Below are positions 1 to 5,086 of a DNA stretch of 5,633 bases, piece after piece. Under the pieces are notes generated by a model. That model saw only the letters and a program-made list of their open reading frames with translations. It ran no database searches and had not been told where the DNA came from. The stretch lies in assembly GCA_039807445.1 (NCBI GenBank), contig JBDHRG010000232.1, positions 1-5,633 on the forward strand, read 5' to 3'. Both the position numbers and the translations under genes were made by a program. Numbering within the stretch: position 1 is the stretch's first letter; the number at the start of each line of letters is the position of its first letter. Source of the DNA: JBDHRG01 sp039807445 (lineage in GTDB: Bacteria > Pseudomonadota > Gammaproteobacteria > Competibacterales > Competibacteraceae).

Positions 1-20
1 CAGGGCGATTGGCCACTGGA

Positions 21-26
21 TACAAT
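21..26 (+). promoter_or_regulatory. Probable -10 box of the toxin-antitoxin promoter
   Basis: TACAAT matches the sigma-70 -10 consensus TATAAT at five of six positions and lies 30 bases before the antitoxin start codon. The matching -35 element would fall at or beyond the left edge of the window, so it cannot be checked. The adjoining palindrome supports this as a real promoter, because RelBE-type operons are usually repressed by their own antitoxin at sites overlapping the promoter. Confidence 0.45.
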
Positions 27-40
27 GAATGCGTGCATTC
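27..40. promoter_or_regulatory. Palindromic operator upstream of the antitoxin gene
   Basis: GAATGC-GT-GCATTC is a perfect inverted repeat with 6-base arms and a 2-base centre. It sits between the -10-like TACAAT and the antitoxin Shine-Dalgarno sequence. Ribbon-helix-helix antitoxins bind short palindromes as dimers, so this is the natural candidate for the autoregulatory operator. The palindrome is seen directly; the binding role is inference. Confidence 0.55.
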
Positions 41-55
41 GTCAGGAGATGCCAC

Positions 56-283
56 ATGGCTACCTCGATCCGCCTCGCGCCCGAAACCGAGCAGCGGCTT
101 GATTTTCTGGCGGCTCAGACCGGACGCAGCAAGGCGTACTACCTGCGCGAGATCATCGAGCGCGGGCTTGCGGACATGGAGGACTACTACCTTGCCGCCG
201 AGGTGCTGGAGCGTATCCGCAAGGGGCAGGAGCGGGTGCATTCGGCCGCCGCCGTAAGGAAAGACCTTGGCCTGGACGATTGA
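56..283 (+). CDS. relB: RelB-like ribbon-helix-helix antitoxin
   Basis: This 75-residue protein is the likely antitoxin of a type II toxin-antitoxin pair. It would neutralise the downstream RelE-like toxin by direct binding and repress the operon. The N-terminus (residues 2-8, ATSIRLA) reads as the DNA-contacting beta strand of a ribbon-helix-helix fold. Two helices follow at about 10-22 and 25-40, including the GRSKAYYLREII segment typical of RelB/TraY-like antitoxins. Residues 41-75 are charged and would form the toxin-binding tail. I chose the ATG at 56 because AGGAG (44-48) lies 7 bases upstream; an upstream alternative start at 29 has no such signal and would cut through the operator palindrome. 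The gene overlaps the toxin start by 17 bases, which indicates translational coupling. The RelB-versus-ParD/CopG naming is less certain than the fold. Confidence 0.82.
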   Translation: MATSIRLAPETEQRLDFLAAQTGRSKAYYLREIIERGLADMEDYYLAAEVLERIRKGQERVHSAAAVRKDLGLDD

Positions 284-536
284 GTACACCGACACGGCCA
301 AAGGCCAGCTGCAGAAGCTCGACAAGCCGACCGCCCGGCGCATCGTCGATTACATGGACGAGCGTGTGGCCGGGTCCGGGAACCCGCGCAGCGCGGGCAA
401 GGCGTTGACCGGCCCGCTCGGCGGCTTGTGGCGCTACCGCGTGGGCGACTACCGAGTGGTTTGCGACCTCCAGGACGGCGCGCTGCGTGTCCTCGTGGTG
501 ACGATCGGCAACCGCCGCCGCGAGGTGTACCGCTAG
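267..536 (+). CDS. relE: RelE-family mRNA interferase toxin
   Basis: This 89-residue protein has the size and pattern of RelE/ParE-superfamily toxins. RelE members cleave mRNA in the ribosomal A site when the antitoxin is lost. The N-terminus (IEYTDTAKGQLQKLDK) gives the first strand and helix. Aligned by eye to E. coli RelE, Arg63 in GDYRVV matches RelE Arg61, Arg83 in GNRRREVY matches Arg81, and Tyr88 matches Tyr87; Arg56 and Arg58 lie where RelE has Lys52 and Lys54. Keeping these residues suggests an active ribonuclease rather than a gyrase-directed ParE. The start is a TTG at 267 inside the antitoxin gene, with AGGA (257-260) 6 bases before it. The family and pairing are well supported; activity is inferred. 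Confidence 0.85.
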   Translation: MAWTIEYTDTAKGQLQKLDKPTARRIVDYMDERVAGSGNPRSAGKALTGPLGGLWRYRVGDYRVVCDLQDGALRVLVVTIGNRRREVYR

Positions 537-578
537 CGGCGGACAGGGCGCATCGAAAGGCGCCCGCCTCAGCCGCCG
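537..578. terminator. Nested hairpin just after the toxin stop, possible weak terminator
   Basis: An outer stem CGGCGG (537-542) pairs with CCGCCG (573-578). Inside it GGGCGC (546-551) pairs with GCGCCC (560-565) around an 8-base loop. The structure begins directly at the relE stop codon, so it may end or stabilise the toxin mRNA. It lacks a T-tract on either strand, so intrinsic termination is doubtful. The bases are seen; the function is a guess. Confidence 0.35.
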
Positions 579-623
579 AACTGCTGGCGCATCTTCTTCA
601 GGGGTGGTGTCCGCCCGGAACAG

Positions 624-841
624 CTTATACGGATCACGATAAGTTCCGTGCGTATTGCGACGGAGCGAGGGGGATGTCGCTGCGCTCATTCTCGGCGTAC
701 CTCCGTGTACGCCTCCGAGGTACGGCGCCGCTCCGCGCTGTCCATGCGCCCGCGGCGCGCGTAATCCGCTCCGCAACATCCCCCTCGCTCCGTCGCCCGA
801 ACCTCCAGCAAAACGGCGCTATTTCTTGGGATCCGTATTAG
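624..841. repeat. Palindromic element with nested inverted repeats (MITE/REP-like)
   Basis: This fills most of the 336-base gap between relE and the next gene, where I see no credible coding region. Outer arms of 12 bases (624-635 and 830-841, core ATACGGATC / GATCCGTAT) match at 11 of 12 positions. A perfect 21-base inner inverted repeat lies at 657-677 and 776-796 (beginning GCGACGGAGCGAGGGGG on the left). The centre holds further hairpins at 691-723. The arms are AT-richer than their surroundings. There is no transposase, and no clear target-site duplication just outside the arms, so this would be a non-autonomous or decayed element, or a chromosomal palindromic repeat. The exact boundaries are uncertain; the inner arms alone span 657-796. 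Confidence 0.65.
691..723. other. Alternative hairpins at the centre of the palindromic element
   Basis: GGCGTAC (694-700) pairs perfectly with GTACGCC (707-713) around CTCCGT, and CTCGG (691-695) can extend the stem with CCGAG (715-719) across a small bulge. A competing pairing joins GTACCTC (697-703) with GAGGTAC (717-723). The two pairings share bases and exclude each other. Confidence 0.45.
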
Positions 842-872
842 GCGGCGGGAGGCAGGCGAGACGGGCGCGATG

Positions 873-1247
873 TCAGGCGGCGGGCGCCGCGGCGGCGCGG
901 CCGAAGGGCTTGCGGAACACGTACAGCAGCAGGGCGGTGGTGGCGAAGAACAGGCTCCACTGCTGCAGCTCGACCCACCAGTGGCCGGCCAGCTTGTCGG
1001 TGATGACGCCGTTCGGCATGAACAGGAAGAAGGCGATCAGCGCGGACTGGAACTCGGGTTTCGCGCTGCGCCAGGCCTTGTACAGCAGCCAGGTGAAGGC
1101 GCCGGCGGCGGCCAGCAGCGACAGGGTGTTGTTGACGCCGAGCCCGAACAGCAGGTTGGTGGCGACGAACAGGCCCGAGGCCCAGGCGATCACGCGCGTG
1201 TCGTTGTGCACCAGCGGTGCGGCGAGGTTGAAGGTGTTGTCGTTCAC
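873..1247 (-). CDS. Small four-helix inner-membrane protein, unknown function
   Basis: I do not recognise this 124-residue protein. It shows about four hydrophobic segments: residues 18-37, 41-58, 67-83 and 95-111. They are joined by short polar loops, and the C-terminus is Ala-rich. A conserved-looking stretch, FLFMPNGVITDKLAGHWWVELQQW (about 74-97), contains His89 and three Trp. There is no haem-binding CxxCH motif and no cysteine. The start is a GTG at 1247-1245, with GAGGAAG on the minus strand (plus 1252-1258) a few bases upstream. It lies downstream of the LysR gene on the same strand, 130 bases away, so it may be co-transcribed with the regulator or have its own promoter. Its setting beside urate-degradation genes hints at a link, but nothing in the protein proves it. 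Confidence 0.75.
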   Translation of the reverse strand: MNDNTFNLAAPLVHNDTRVIAWASGLFVATNLLFGLGVNNTLSLLAAAGAFTWLLYKAWRSAKPEFQSALIAFFLFMPNGVITDKLAGHWWVELQQWSLFFATTALLLYVFRKPFGRAAAAPAA

Positions 1248-1317
1248 GGAGCTTCCTCGGATGGGCTGGCCGGCGGGCCGGGAGGGAGCGCGGCCGCGGT
1301 GGTCGCGCCGAGCGGGC

Positions 1318-1345
1318 AGCTTACCGAAGCGCCGCAGCCGTGCAA
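1318..1345 (-). promoter_or_regulatory. Weak candidate promoter for the small membrane protein
   Basis: On the minus strand TTGCAC (plus 1340-1345) and TAAGCT (plus 1318-1323) are separated by 16 bases and lie in the 130-base gap between the LysR gene and the small membrane-protein gene. Both hexamers match the sigma-70 consensus only partly, so read-through from the LysR gene is an equally good explanation. Confidence 0.2.
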
Positions 1346-1377
1346 GCGGGCGATGATCCGGCAGGGGGCGGGGCCGC

Positions 1378-2331
1378 TCAGGCGCGCAGCGGGCGGGCGG
1401 GTTCGGCGCCCGGGCGCAGGCGGTTGCCGGCCTGGCCCAGCAGGCTGCGCAGCCAGCGGTGGCTGGCCGACCAGTGGGTGCGCTCGTGCCAGAGCTGGTA
1501 GAAGCGCATCCGCGGAAAGTCGAACGGCGCCGGGCGGATCGCCAGCGGCAGGAAGCGCGCGTAGTGCTCGGCGAAATGGCGCGAGGTGGTGAACACCAGG
1601 TCGGTGTCGGGCAGCAGGTACGGCGCCTGACCGAAGAACGGCAGCACCACGCGCACGTTGCGCTCGAGGCGCAGCGAGGCGAGGTGGCTCTCGACCACGC
1701 CGCGCTGCGCCACCGAGTACGGCATCGGCGCGATGTGCGCCGCGCGCAGGTAGGCCTGCGCGTCGAGTTCGGCCTGTGCCAGCGGATTGGCGGTGCCCAT
1801 CACGCAGACGATCTCGTCTTCGAGCAGCAGCGCCAGGTGCAGCCCCTCGGGCGGTTCGGGCCAGTTGCCGATCACCACGTCGAGCCCGCCGCCGGACAGC
1901 GCCTTCTCGTAGTCGAGCTCGGGGCCGAGCGACTGCACCACCAGCCTGGCGTTCGGCGCCTCGCGGCGGAAGGCTTCGCCGAGGTGGCGCACGAACGAGA
2001 CGGCGAGAAAGTCCGGCGAGCCGACGCGGAAGGTCTGCGCGCTGGTCGCCGGCTCGAAGCGCTCGCGCTCGACGAACAGCCGCTCGATCTCCTCGAGCGC
2101 CCGCTGCGCCTGCGCGTGCAGCGTCTGTGCGCGCTCGGTCGGCACGAAGCCGTCGCGCCCGCGCACCAGCAGCGGATCGTTGAAGATTTCGCGCAGCCGC
2201 TTCAGCGCGGCGCTGATCGCCGGCTGCGACTGGTTCAGCCGGATCGCGGTGCGCGAGACGCTGCGCTCGGCGAGCAGCGTGCACAGCACCCGCAAGAGGT
2301 AGGTGTCGAGGGGATCGCTGGCTCGGCTCAT
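1378..2331 (-). CDS. LysR-family transcriptional regulator
   Basis: This 317-residue protein has the standard LysR-type length and order. The N-terminal winged helix-turn-helix (about 9-66) contains LLAERSVSRTAIRLNQSQPAIS as the helix-turn-helix, followed by LKRLREIFNDPLLVRGRDG, the highly typical wing. The linker helix runs at about 66-92. The periplasmic-binding-protein-like effector domain starts at about residue 97 (QTFRVGSPDF) and carries the typical DVVIGNWPEPP and DLVFTTSRHFAEHYA segments. It resembles the NodD/nitroaromatic-type branch of LysR proteins. It is transcribed divergently from the MFS-uraD-uraH cluster and is therefore the likely regulator of that cluster, with urate, 5-hydroxyisourate or allantoin as plausible but unproven inducers. 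The ATG at 2331 gives a full-length HTH domain; the Shine-Dalgarno sequence is weak (GGGAG about 10 bases upstream). Confidence 0.92.
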   Translation of the reverse strand: MSRASDPLDTYLLRVLCTLLAERSVSRTAIRLNQSQPAISAALKRLREIFNDPLLVRGRDGFVPTERAQTLHAQAQRALEEIERLFVERERFEPATSAQTFRVGSPDFLAVSFVRHLGEAFRREAPNARLVVQSLGPELDYEKALSGGGLDVVIGNWPEPPEGLHLALLLEDEIVCVMGTANPLAQAELDAQAYLRAAHIAPMPYSVAQRGVVESHLASLRLERNVRVVLPFFGQAPYLLPDTDLVFTTSRHFAEHYARFLPLAIRPAPFDFPRMRFYQLWHERTHWSASHRWLRSLLGQAGNRLRPGAEPARPLRA

Positions 2332-2355
2332 CGAAGGCGGGCTCCCGTCGTCGCG

Positions 2356-2396
2356 CCGGCATCCGTGCCGGGCCGCGCTCCGCCCATGCCGGGCGG
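2356..2396. other. Two hairpins in the LysR gene leader
   Basis: CCGGCA (2356-2361) pairs with TGCCGG (2366-2371) around TCCG, and CCGCCC (2380-2385) pairs with GGGCGG (2391-2396) around ATGCC. Both lie between the LysR start codon and the divergent control site, so they would be in the untranslated leader of the regulator mRNA. A regulatory role is only possible, because short GC hairpins are common in DNA this GC-rich. Confidence 0.3.
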
Positions 2397-2398
2397 AC

Positions 2399-2425
2399 TT
2401 GGGTTTTTGTTATGGCGACTATAAC
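2399..2425 (+). promoter_or_regulatory. Candidate promoter for the MFS-uraD-uraH cluster
   Basis: TATAAC (2420-2425) matches the -10 consensus at five of six positions. A poor -35-like TTGGGT (2399-2404) lies 15 bases upstream. A weak -35 with short spacing would fit an activator-dependent promoter. The opposite strand also has a good -10-like TATAGT (plus 2418-2423), so divergent promoters may overlap here. The transcript would have a leader of nearly 200 bases before the MFS start. Confidence 0.35.
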
Positions 2426-2426
2426 A
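2408..2426. promoter_or_regulatory. LysR-type binding dyad
   Basis: TGTTAT-N7-ATAACA is a perfect dyad with 6-base arms, and its inner bases satisfy the LysR T-N11-A pattern (TTAT-N7-ATAA). It is an AT-rich island in a very GC-rich intergenic region between the divergent LysR gene and its presumed target cluster, about 77 bases from the regulator start codon. Overlap with -10-like sequences on both strands suggests joint control of both transcripts. The dyad is seen; binding by this LysR protein is inferred. Confidence 0.6.
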
Positions 2427-2440
2427 GACGCCGGCTTCCG

Positions 2441-2458
2441 GGCGCCGCGCACGGCGCC
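2441..2458. other. Hairpin in the MFS leader
   Basis: GGCGCCG (2441-2447) pairs perfectly with CGGCGCC (2452-2458) around CGCA. It lies just downstream of the candidate cluster promoter, in the long untranslated leader. No T-tract follows, so it is not an intrinsic terminator. Confidence 0.35.
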
Positions 2459-2613
2459 GATACTCGCCCCGCACACGGGCACGCTCGGCAGCGTGCCGAA
2501 CCAGGCCCGTGTCGATCCACGCCGTGCCGACACGGAGCCGCCCGCGCGAAGGCGGCACCGGCGCCGTCGGCGTCAGAGCGGCGGCAACCCGCATCGCCGC
2601 CGGCGAATTCCGA

Positions 2614-2620
2614 GGAGGAG
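2614..2620 (+). promoter_or_regulatory. Strong ribosome binding site deciding the MFS start
   Basis: GGAGGAG lies 8 bases before the ATG at 2629 and fixes that codon as the start. An in-frame GTG at 2509 would add 40 Arg/Ala/Gly-rich residues unlike any MFS N-terminus and has no comparable site. Confidence 0.8.
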
Positions 2621-2628
2621 CAAACACT

Positions 2629-3969
2629 ATGAGTACCAACCCGACGGTGGTGGCGGGCGCGCTGCCGCGCGCACACCAGAGTGCGCTCGACAGCGTCTAC
2701 AAGAAGGTCACGCTGCGGCTGATCCCGTTCCTGGCGATCCTGTGGATCCTGGCCTGGCTCGACCGCGTCAACATCGGCTTCGCCAAGCTGCAGATGCTCG
2801 ACGATCTGAAGTTCAGCGAAGCCGTCTACGGCCTGGGCGCGGGCATCTTCTTCCTCGGCTACTTCCTGTTCGAAGTGCCGAGCAACTTGCTGCTCGAGAA
2901 GATCGGTGCCAAGAAGACGATCATGCGCATCACGATCGGCTGGGGCCTGACGTCGATGGCGATGATGTTCGTCACCACGCCGACGATGTTCTACTTCCTG
3001 CGCTTCCTGCTCGGTGTGTTCGAGGCCGGCTTCTACCCCGGCATCATCCTGTTCCTGACCTACTGGTACCCGACCGACCGCCGCGCCAAGGCCTTCGGCA
3101 TGTTCATGTCGGCCTCGGCGCTGGCCGGTGTGATCGGCGGGCCGCTGGCCGGCTGGATCATGACTTCGTTCAACGGCGTCAACGGCTGGTCCGGCTGGCA
3201 GTGGGTGTTCCTGATCGAAGGCATTCCGTCGGTGATCGCCGGCTTCGTCACCTGGTTCTACCTGACCGACAAGCCCGAGCACGCGCACTGGCTCAGCGCC
3301 AACGAGAAGCGCCTGGTCGCCGAAGAGCTGAGCAAGGACCAGGCCGCGCTCGGCCACCGCGAGCACAGCATCATGGCCGCGCTGCGCGACCCCAAGGTCT
3401 GGCAGCTGATCCTGATCTACTTCTGCATCATCGCCGCCAACTCGACGCTGACCTTCTTCGGTCCGACCGTGGTCAAGGAAGTCGGCTTCACCAGTCCGGT
3501 CGCGGTCGGCTGGATCATGGCCGGCGCCTATCTGTTCGGCGCGGCCGGCATGATCCTCAACGGCTTCTCCTCGGACCGCCACAAGGAGGCACGCTACCAC
3601 TGCGGCCTGGCGGCACTGCTCGGCGCGGTGGCGATGGCGACGCTGGGTGCGGCCATCACCCACAGCCCGGCGCTGTCGCTGGCGGCGCTGACGCTGGCGA
3701 TCGTCGGCACGATGAGCGCGATCCCGGTGTTCTGGCAGGTGCCCAACTACTTCCTGTCCGGCACCGCGGCGGCGGCCGGCATCGCGCTGATCAACTCGGT
3801 GGCCAACCTCGCCGGTTTCGGCGCGCCGTACGCGATGGGGCTGATCAAGACCAGCACCGGCCAGATGTCGCCCGGGCTGTATGCGGTCGCGATCATCGAG
3901 GCTTTGGCGACGGTGTTCCTGCTGTACTTCATCCCGCGCCGCGGCAGCGGGATCGACGGCAAGCGCTAG
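2629..3969 (+). CDS. MFS transporter of the anion:cation symporter (ACS) type
   Basis: This 446-residue inner-membrane protein fits the roughly 430-460 residues and 12 helices of ACS-family transporters, which mostly import organic anions with protons. Diagnostic segments are LDRVNIGFA at residues 44-52 after helix 1, FEVPSNLLLEKIGAKK at about 81-96 (the motif-A-like loop 2-3), and RFLLGVFEAGFYPG at 125-138 in helix 4. A long cytoplasmic loop lies between helices 6 and 7 at about residues 213-260. The C-terminal half begins near DPKVWQLILIYF. As first gene of the cluster with uraD and uraH, it probably imports urate or a urate-derived anion such as 5-hydroxyisourate, OHCU or allantoin. The ACS family also covers tartrate, phthalate, glucarate and ureidosuccinate-type substrates, so the specificity is inference from context only. 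Confidence 0.92.
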   Translation: MSTNPTVVAGALPRAHQSALDSVYKKVTLRLIPFLAILWILAWLDRVNIGFAKLQMLDDLKFSEAVYGLGAGIFFLGYFLFEVPSNLLLEKIGAKKTIMRITIGWGLTSMAMMFVTTPTMFYFLRFLLGVFEAGFYPGIILFLTYWYPTDRRAKAFGMFMSASALAGVIGGPLAGWIMTSFNGVNGWSGWQWVFLIEGIPSVIAGFVTWFYLTDKPEHAHWLSANEKRLVAEELSKDQAALGHREHSIMAALRDPKVWQLILIYFCIIAANSTLTFFGPTVVKEVGFTSPVAVGWIMAGAYLFGAAGMILNGFSSDRHKEARYHCGLAALLGAVAMATLGAAITHSPALSLAALTLAIVGTMSAIPVFWQVPNYFLSGTAAAAGIALINSVANLAGFGAPYAMGLIKTSTGQMSPGLYAVAIIEALATVFLLYFIPRRGSGIDGKR

Positions 3970-3983
3970 GCCAGGCCGAACCG

Positions 3984-4011
3984 GGTCTGTGGGGCGTGCG
4001 CCCCGCAGACC
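3984..4011. other. Strong intercistronic hairpin between the MFS gene and uraD
   Basis: Twelve bases at 3984-3995 (GGTCTGTGGGGC) pair with 4000-4011 (GCCCCGCAGACC), with one G-U wobble and a GTGC loop. It starts 14 bases after the MFS stop, and no T-run follows. It could shield the 3' end of the MFS message from exonucleases, mark a processing site, or act as a partial or Rho-assisted terminator. Any of these would give different transporter and enzyme levels from one transcript. Confidence 0.6.
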
Positions 4012-4037
4012 GCCAGCCGACGACGGCATCCCCCCGT

Positions 4038-4041
4038 GGAG
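4038..4041 (+). promoter_or_regulatory. Ribosome binding site deciding the uraD start
   Basis: GGAG lies 9 bases before the ATG at 4051. It overlaps an in-frame GTG at 4036 that has no upstream site of its own and would add only five residues, so the ATG is preferred. Confidence 0.55.
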
Positions 4042-4050
4042 ACGAATCCG

Positions 4051-4593
4051 ATGAACCAGTCCCCCCTGAGCCTCGACCGTGTCAACCGCATGGACCGCGC
4101 CGAGTTCGTGCAGACCTTCGGCCACATCTTCGAGCATTCGCCCTGGGTGGCCGAGCTCGCCCGGGAGGCGCGGCCCTTCGCCAGTGCCGAAGACATCCAC
4201 CGCGCGATGGTCGCCGCGGTCGAAAGCCGCGACCGCGCGCAGCGCATCGCCCTGCTCGCCGCGCACCCCGACCTCGCCGGGCGCGAGGCGCAGACCGGCA
4301 CCATGACGCAGGACTCGACCCGCGAGCAGGCCGGTGCGGGGCTCGATGCGCTGAGCGCGGCCGAGCTGGCGCGGATCGGCGAGCTCAACGCCGCCTACCG
4401 CACCCGGCACGGCTTCCCGTTCATCGCCTGCGTGCGCCACTACACCAAGGACGGCATCCTGTTCGAGTTCGAGCGCCGGCTGAGCAACGACACCGAAGCC
4501 GAGTTCCGCACCGCGCACCAGCAGATCTACGCCATCACCGGCTGGCGGCTGCGCGCGCTGTTCGTCGCCGCCGAGCGCGGACTGGCCGCCTGA
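4051..4593 (+). CDS. uraD: 2-oxo-4-hydroxy-4-carboxy-5-ureidoimidazoline (OHCU) decarboxylase
   Basis: This 180-residue enzyme catalyses the last step from urate to allantoin, decarboxylating OHCU to S-(+)-allantoin. The family signatures are present in order: FEHSPWVAE (27-35), AHPDLAGREA (71-80) containing the catalytic His72, STREQAGAGL (89-98) containing the conserved Glu92, and NAAYRTRHGFPFIACVR (113-129), where the GFPFI stretch lines the substrate pocket. The full alpha-helical domain is present and of normal length. There is no signal peptide and no membrane segment, so the enzyme should be cytoplasmic, unlike the two downstream hydrolases. It is followed after 17 bases by the first uraH gene and is very probably co-transcribed with it. 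A bifunctional UraD-UraH fusion exists elsewhere; here the two are separate. The assignment is highly secure. Confidence 0.95.
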   Translation: MNQSPLSLDRVNRMDRAEFVQTFGHIFEHSPWVAELAREARPFASAEDIHRAMVAAVESRDRAQRIALLAAHPDLAGREAQTGTMTQDSTREQAGAGLDALSAAELARIGELNAAYRTRHGFPFIACVRHYTKDGILFEFERRLSNDTEAEFRTAHQQIYAITGWRLRALFVAAERGLAA

Positions 4594-4610
4594 GCGGGGA
4601 GGGCACGACG

Positions 4611-5072
4611 ATGAGCGACTTCGACCTCGATCGACCCGGCCTCGACCGGCGCGGCTTCCTCGCCGTCACCGGCGCCGGGCTGGCGCTGGCCGCCGCCGCG
4701 GCCTCGGCCGCCACCGCCAAGCCGCCGCGGCTGACGCTGCACGTGCTCGACGTGCACCGCGGCAAGCCGGCGGCGAACCTGCGCGTCGACCTGGCGCGGC
4801 TCACCGACGCCGGCGCGACGCCGATCAAGACCATCCGCACGCTCGCCAACGGCCGCACCGAGGCGCCGCTGCTCGCCGGCGACGAACTGGTGCCGGGCGA
4901 ATACGAGCTGCTGCTGCACACCGCCGACTATTACCGCGGCCTCGGCGTCAGGCAGTCCGAGCCGCCGTTCCTGCGCCAGATCCCGATCCGCTTCGCCGTG
5001 TTCGCGCCCGAGCCCTTCCACATCCCGGTGCTGATCACGCCGTGGAGCTACTCGACCTACCGCGGCAGTTAA
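4611..5072 (+). CDS. uraH: Tat-exported 5-hydroxyisourate hydrolase, divergent copy
   Basis: This 153-residue transthyretin-related protein would hydrolyse 5-hydroxyisourate to OHCU. Residues 1-36 form a twin-arginine signal: LDRRGFLAVTG with Arg13-Arg14, then an Ala/Leu-rich core and likely cleavage around 33-36, giving a periplasmic mature form of about 118 residues. Catalytic positions are kept: His44 in LTLHVLD, Arg82 in NGRTEAPLL, His137 in FHIPVL, and the C-terminal YRGS (150-153). Departures from the usual pattern are Leu43 where Thr is typical (THVLD), VHRGKPA instead of a TSSGRPA-type turn, and PVLITPWSY instead of PLLCSPWSY. It may be an active variant, have altered specificity, or assemble with its neighbour into mixed tetramers. 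GGGGAGGG (4596-4603) is the ribosome binding site. Only 14 bases separate it from the second copy. Confidence 0.9.
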   Translation: MSDFDLDRPGLDRRGFLAVTGAGLALAAAAASAATAKPPRLTLHVLDVHRGKPAANLRVDLARLTDAGATPIKTIRTLANGRTEAPLLAGDELVPGEYELLLHTADYYRGLGVRQSEPPFLRQIPIRFAVFAPEPFHIPVLITPWSYSTYRGS

Positions 5073-5086
5073 GGGGGACCGACACC

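Noticed and set aside
686..745. A 19-codon minus-strand micro-ORF inside the palindromic element (MDSAERRRTSEAY...)
   Set aside because: It is very short, has no clear ribosome binding site, and its sequence is set by the hairpin-forming bases.
153..779. Minus-strand 208-codon frame across the toxin gene and the palindromic element
   Set aside because: It begins inside the repeat arm, crosses relE in antisense and shows low-complexity Arg/Ala/Pro composition with no family signature.
428..841. Plus-strand 137-codon frame from within relE through the repeat
   Set aside because: It overlaps the well-supported toxin in another frame, has no ribosome binding site and owes its openness to the GC-rich repeat.
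2380..2408. Plus-strand hairpin followed by five T (CCGCCC/GGGCGG, then GGGTTTTT) read as a terminator
   Set aside because: No plus-strand gene lies upstream that would need termination here; the T-run is better explained as part of the AT-rich divergent control site.
1459..2424. Plus-strand 321-codon frame opposite the LysR gene, and the long frame at 1244-2533 on the minus strand
   Set aside because: Both are shadows of the LysR gene; neither has recognisable domains, and the LysR reading is unambiguous.
2509..2628. In-frame N-terminal extension of the MFS protein from a GTG at 2509
   Set aside because: There is no ribosome binding site, the 40 added residues are Arg/Gly/Ala-rich, and GGAGGAG sits at ideal distance from the ATG at 2629.
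2419..4518. Minus-strand open frame of 699 codons opposite the MFS gene and uraD
   Set aside because: This is an antisense shadow caused by the high third-position GC. Its composition (Gly, Arg, Glu, His, Asp-rich without hydrophobic segments) is typical of such artefacts, and both sense genes are securely recognised.
2412..5072. Very long plus-strand open frame of 886 codons running across the MFS gene and uraD
   Set aside because: Up to about 4600 it is an off-frame shadow rich in Arg, Pro, Ala and Gly with no domain pattern. Only its last part coincides with the true first uraH gene, which has its own ATG and ribosome binding site at 4611.
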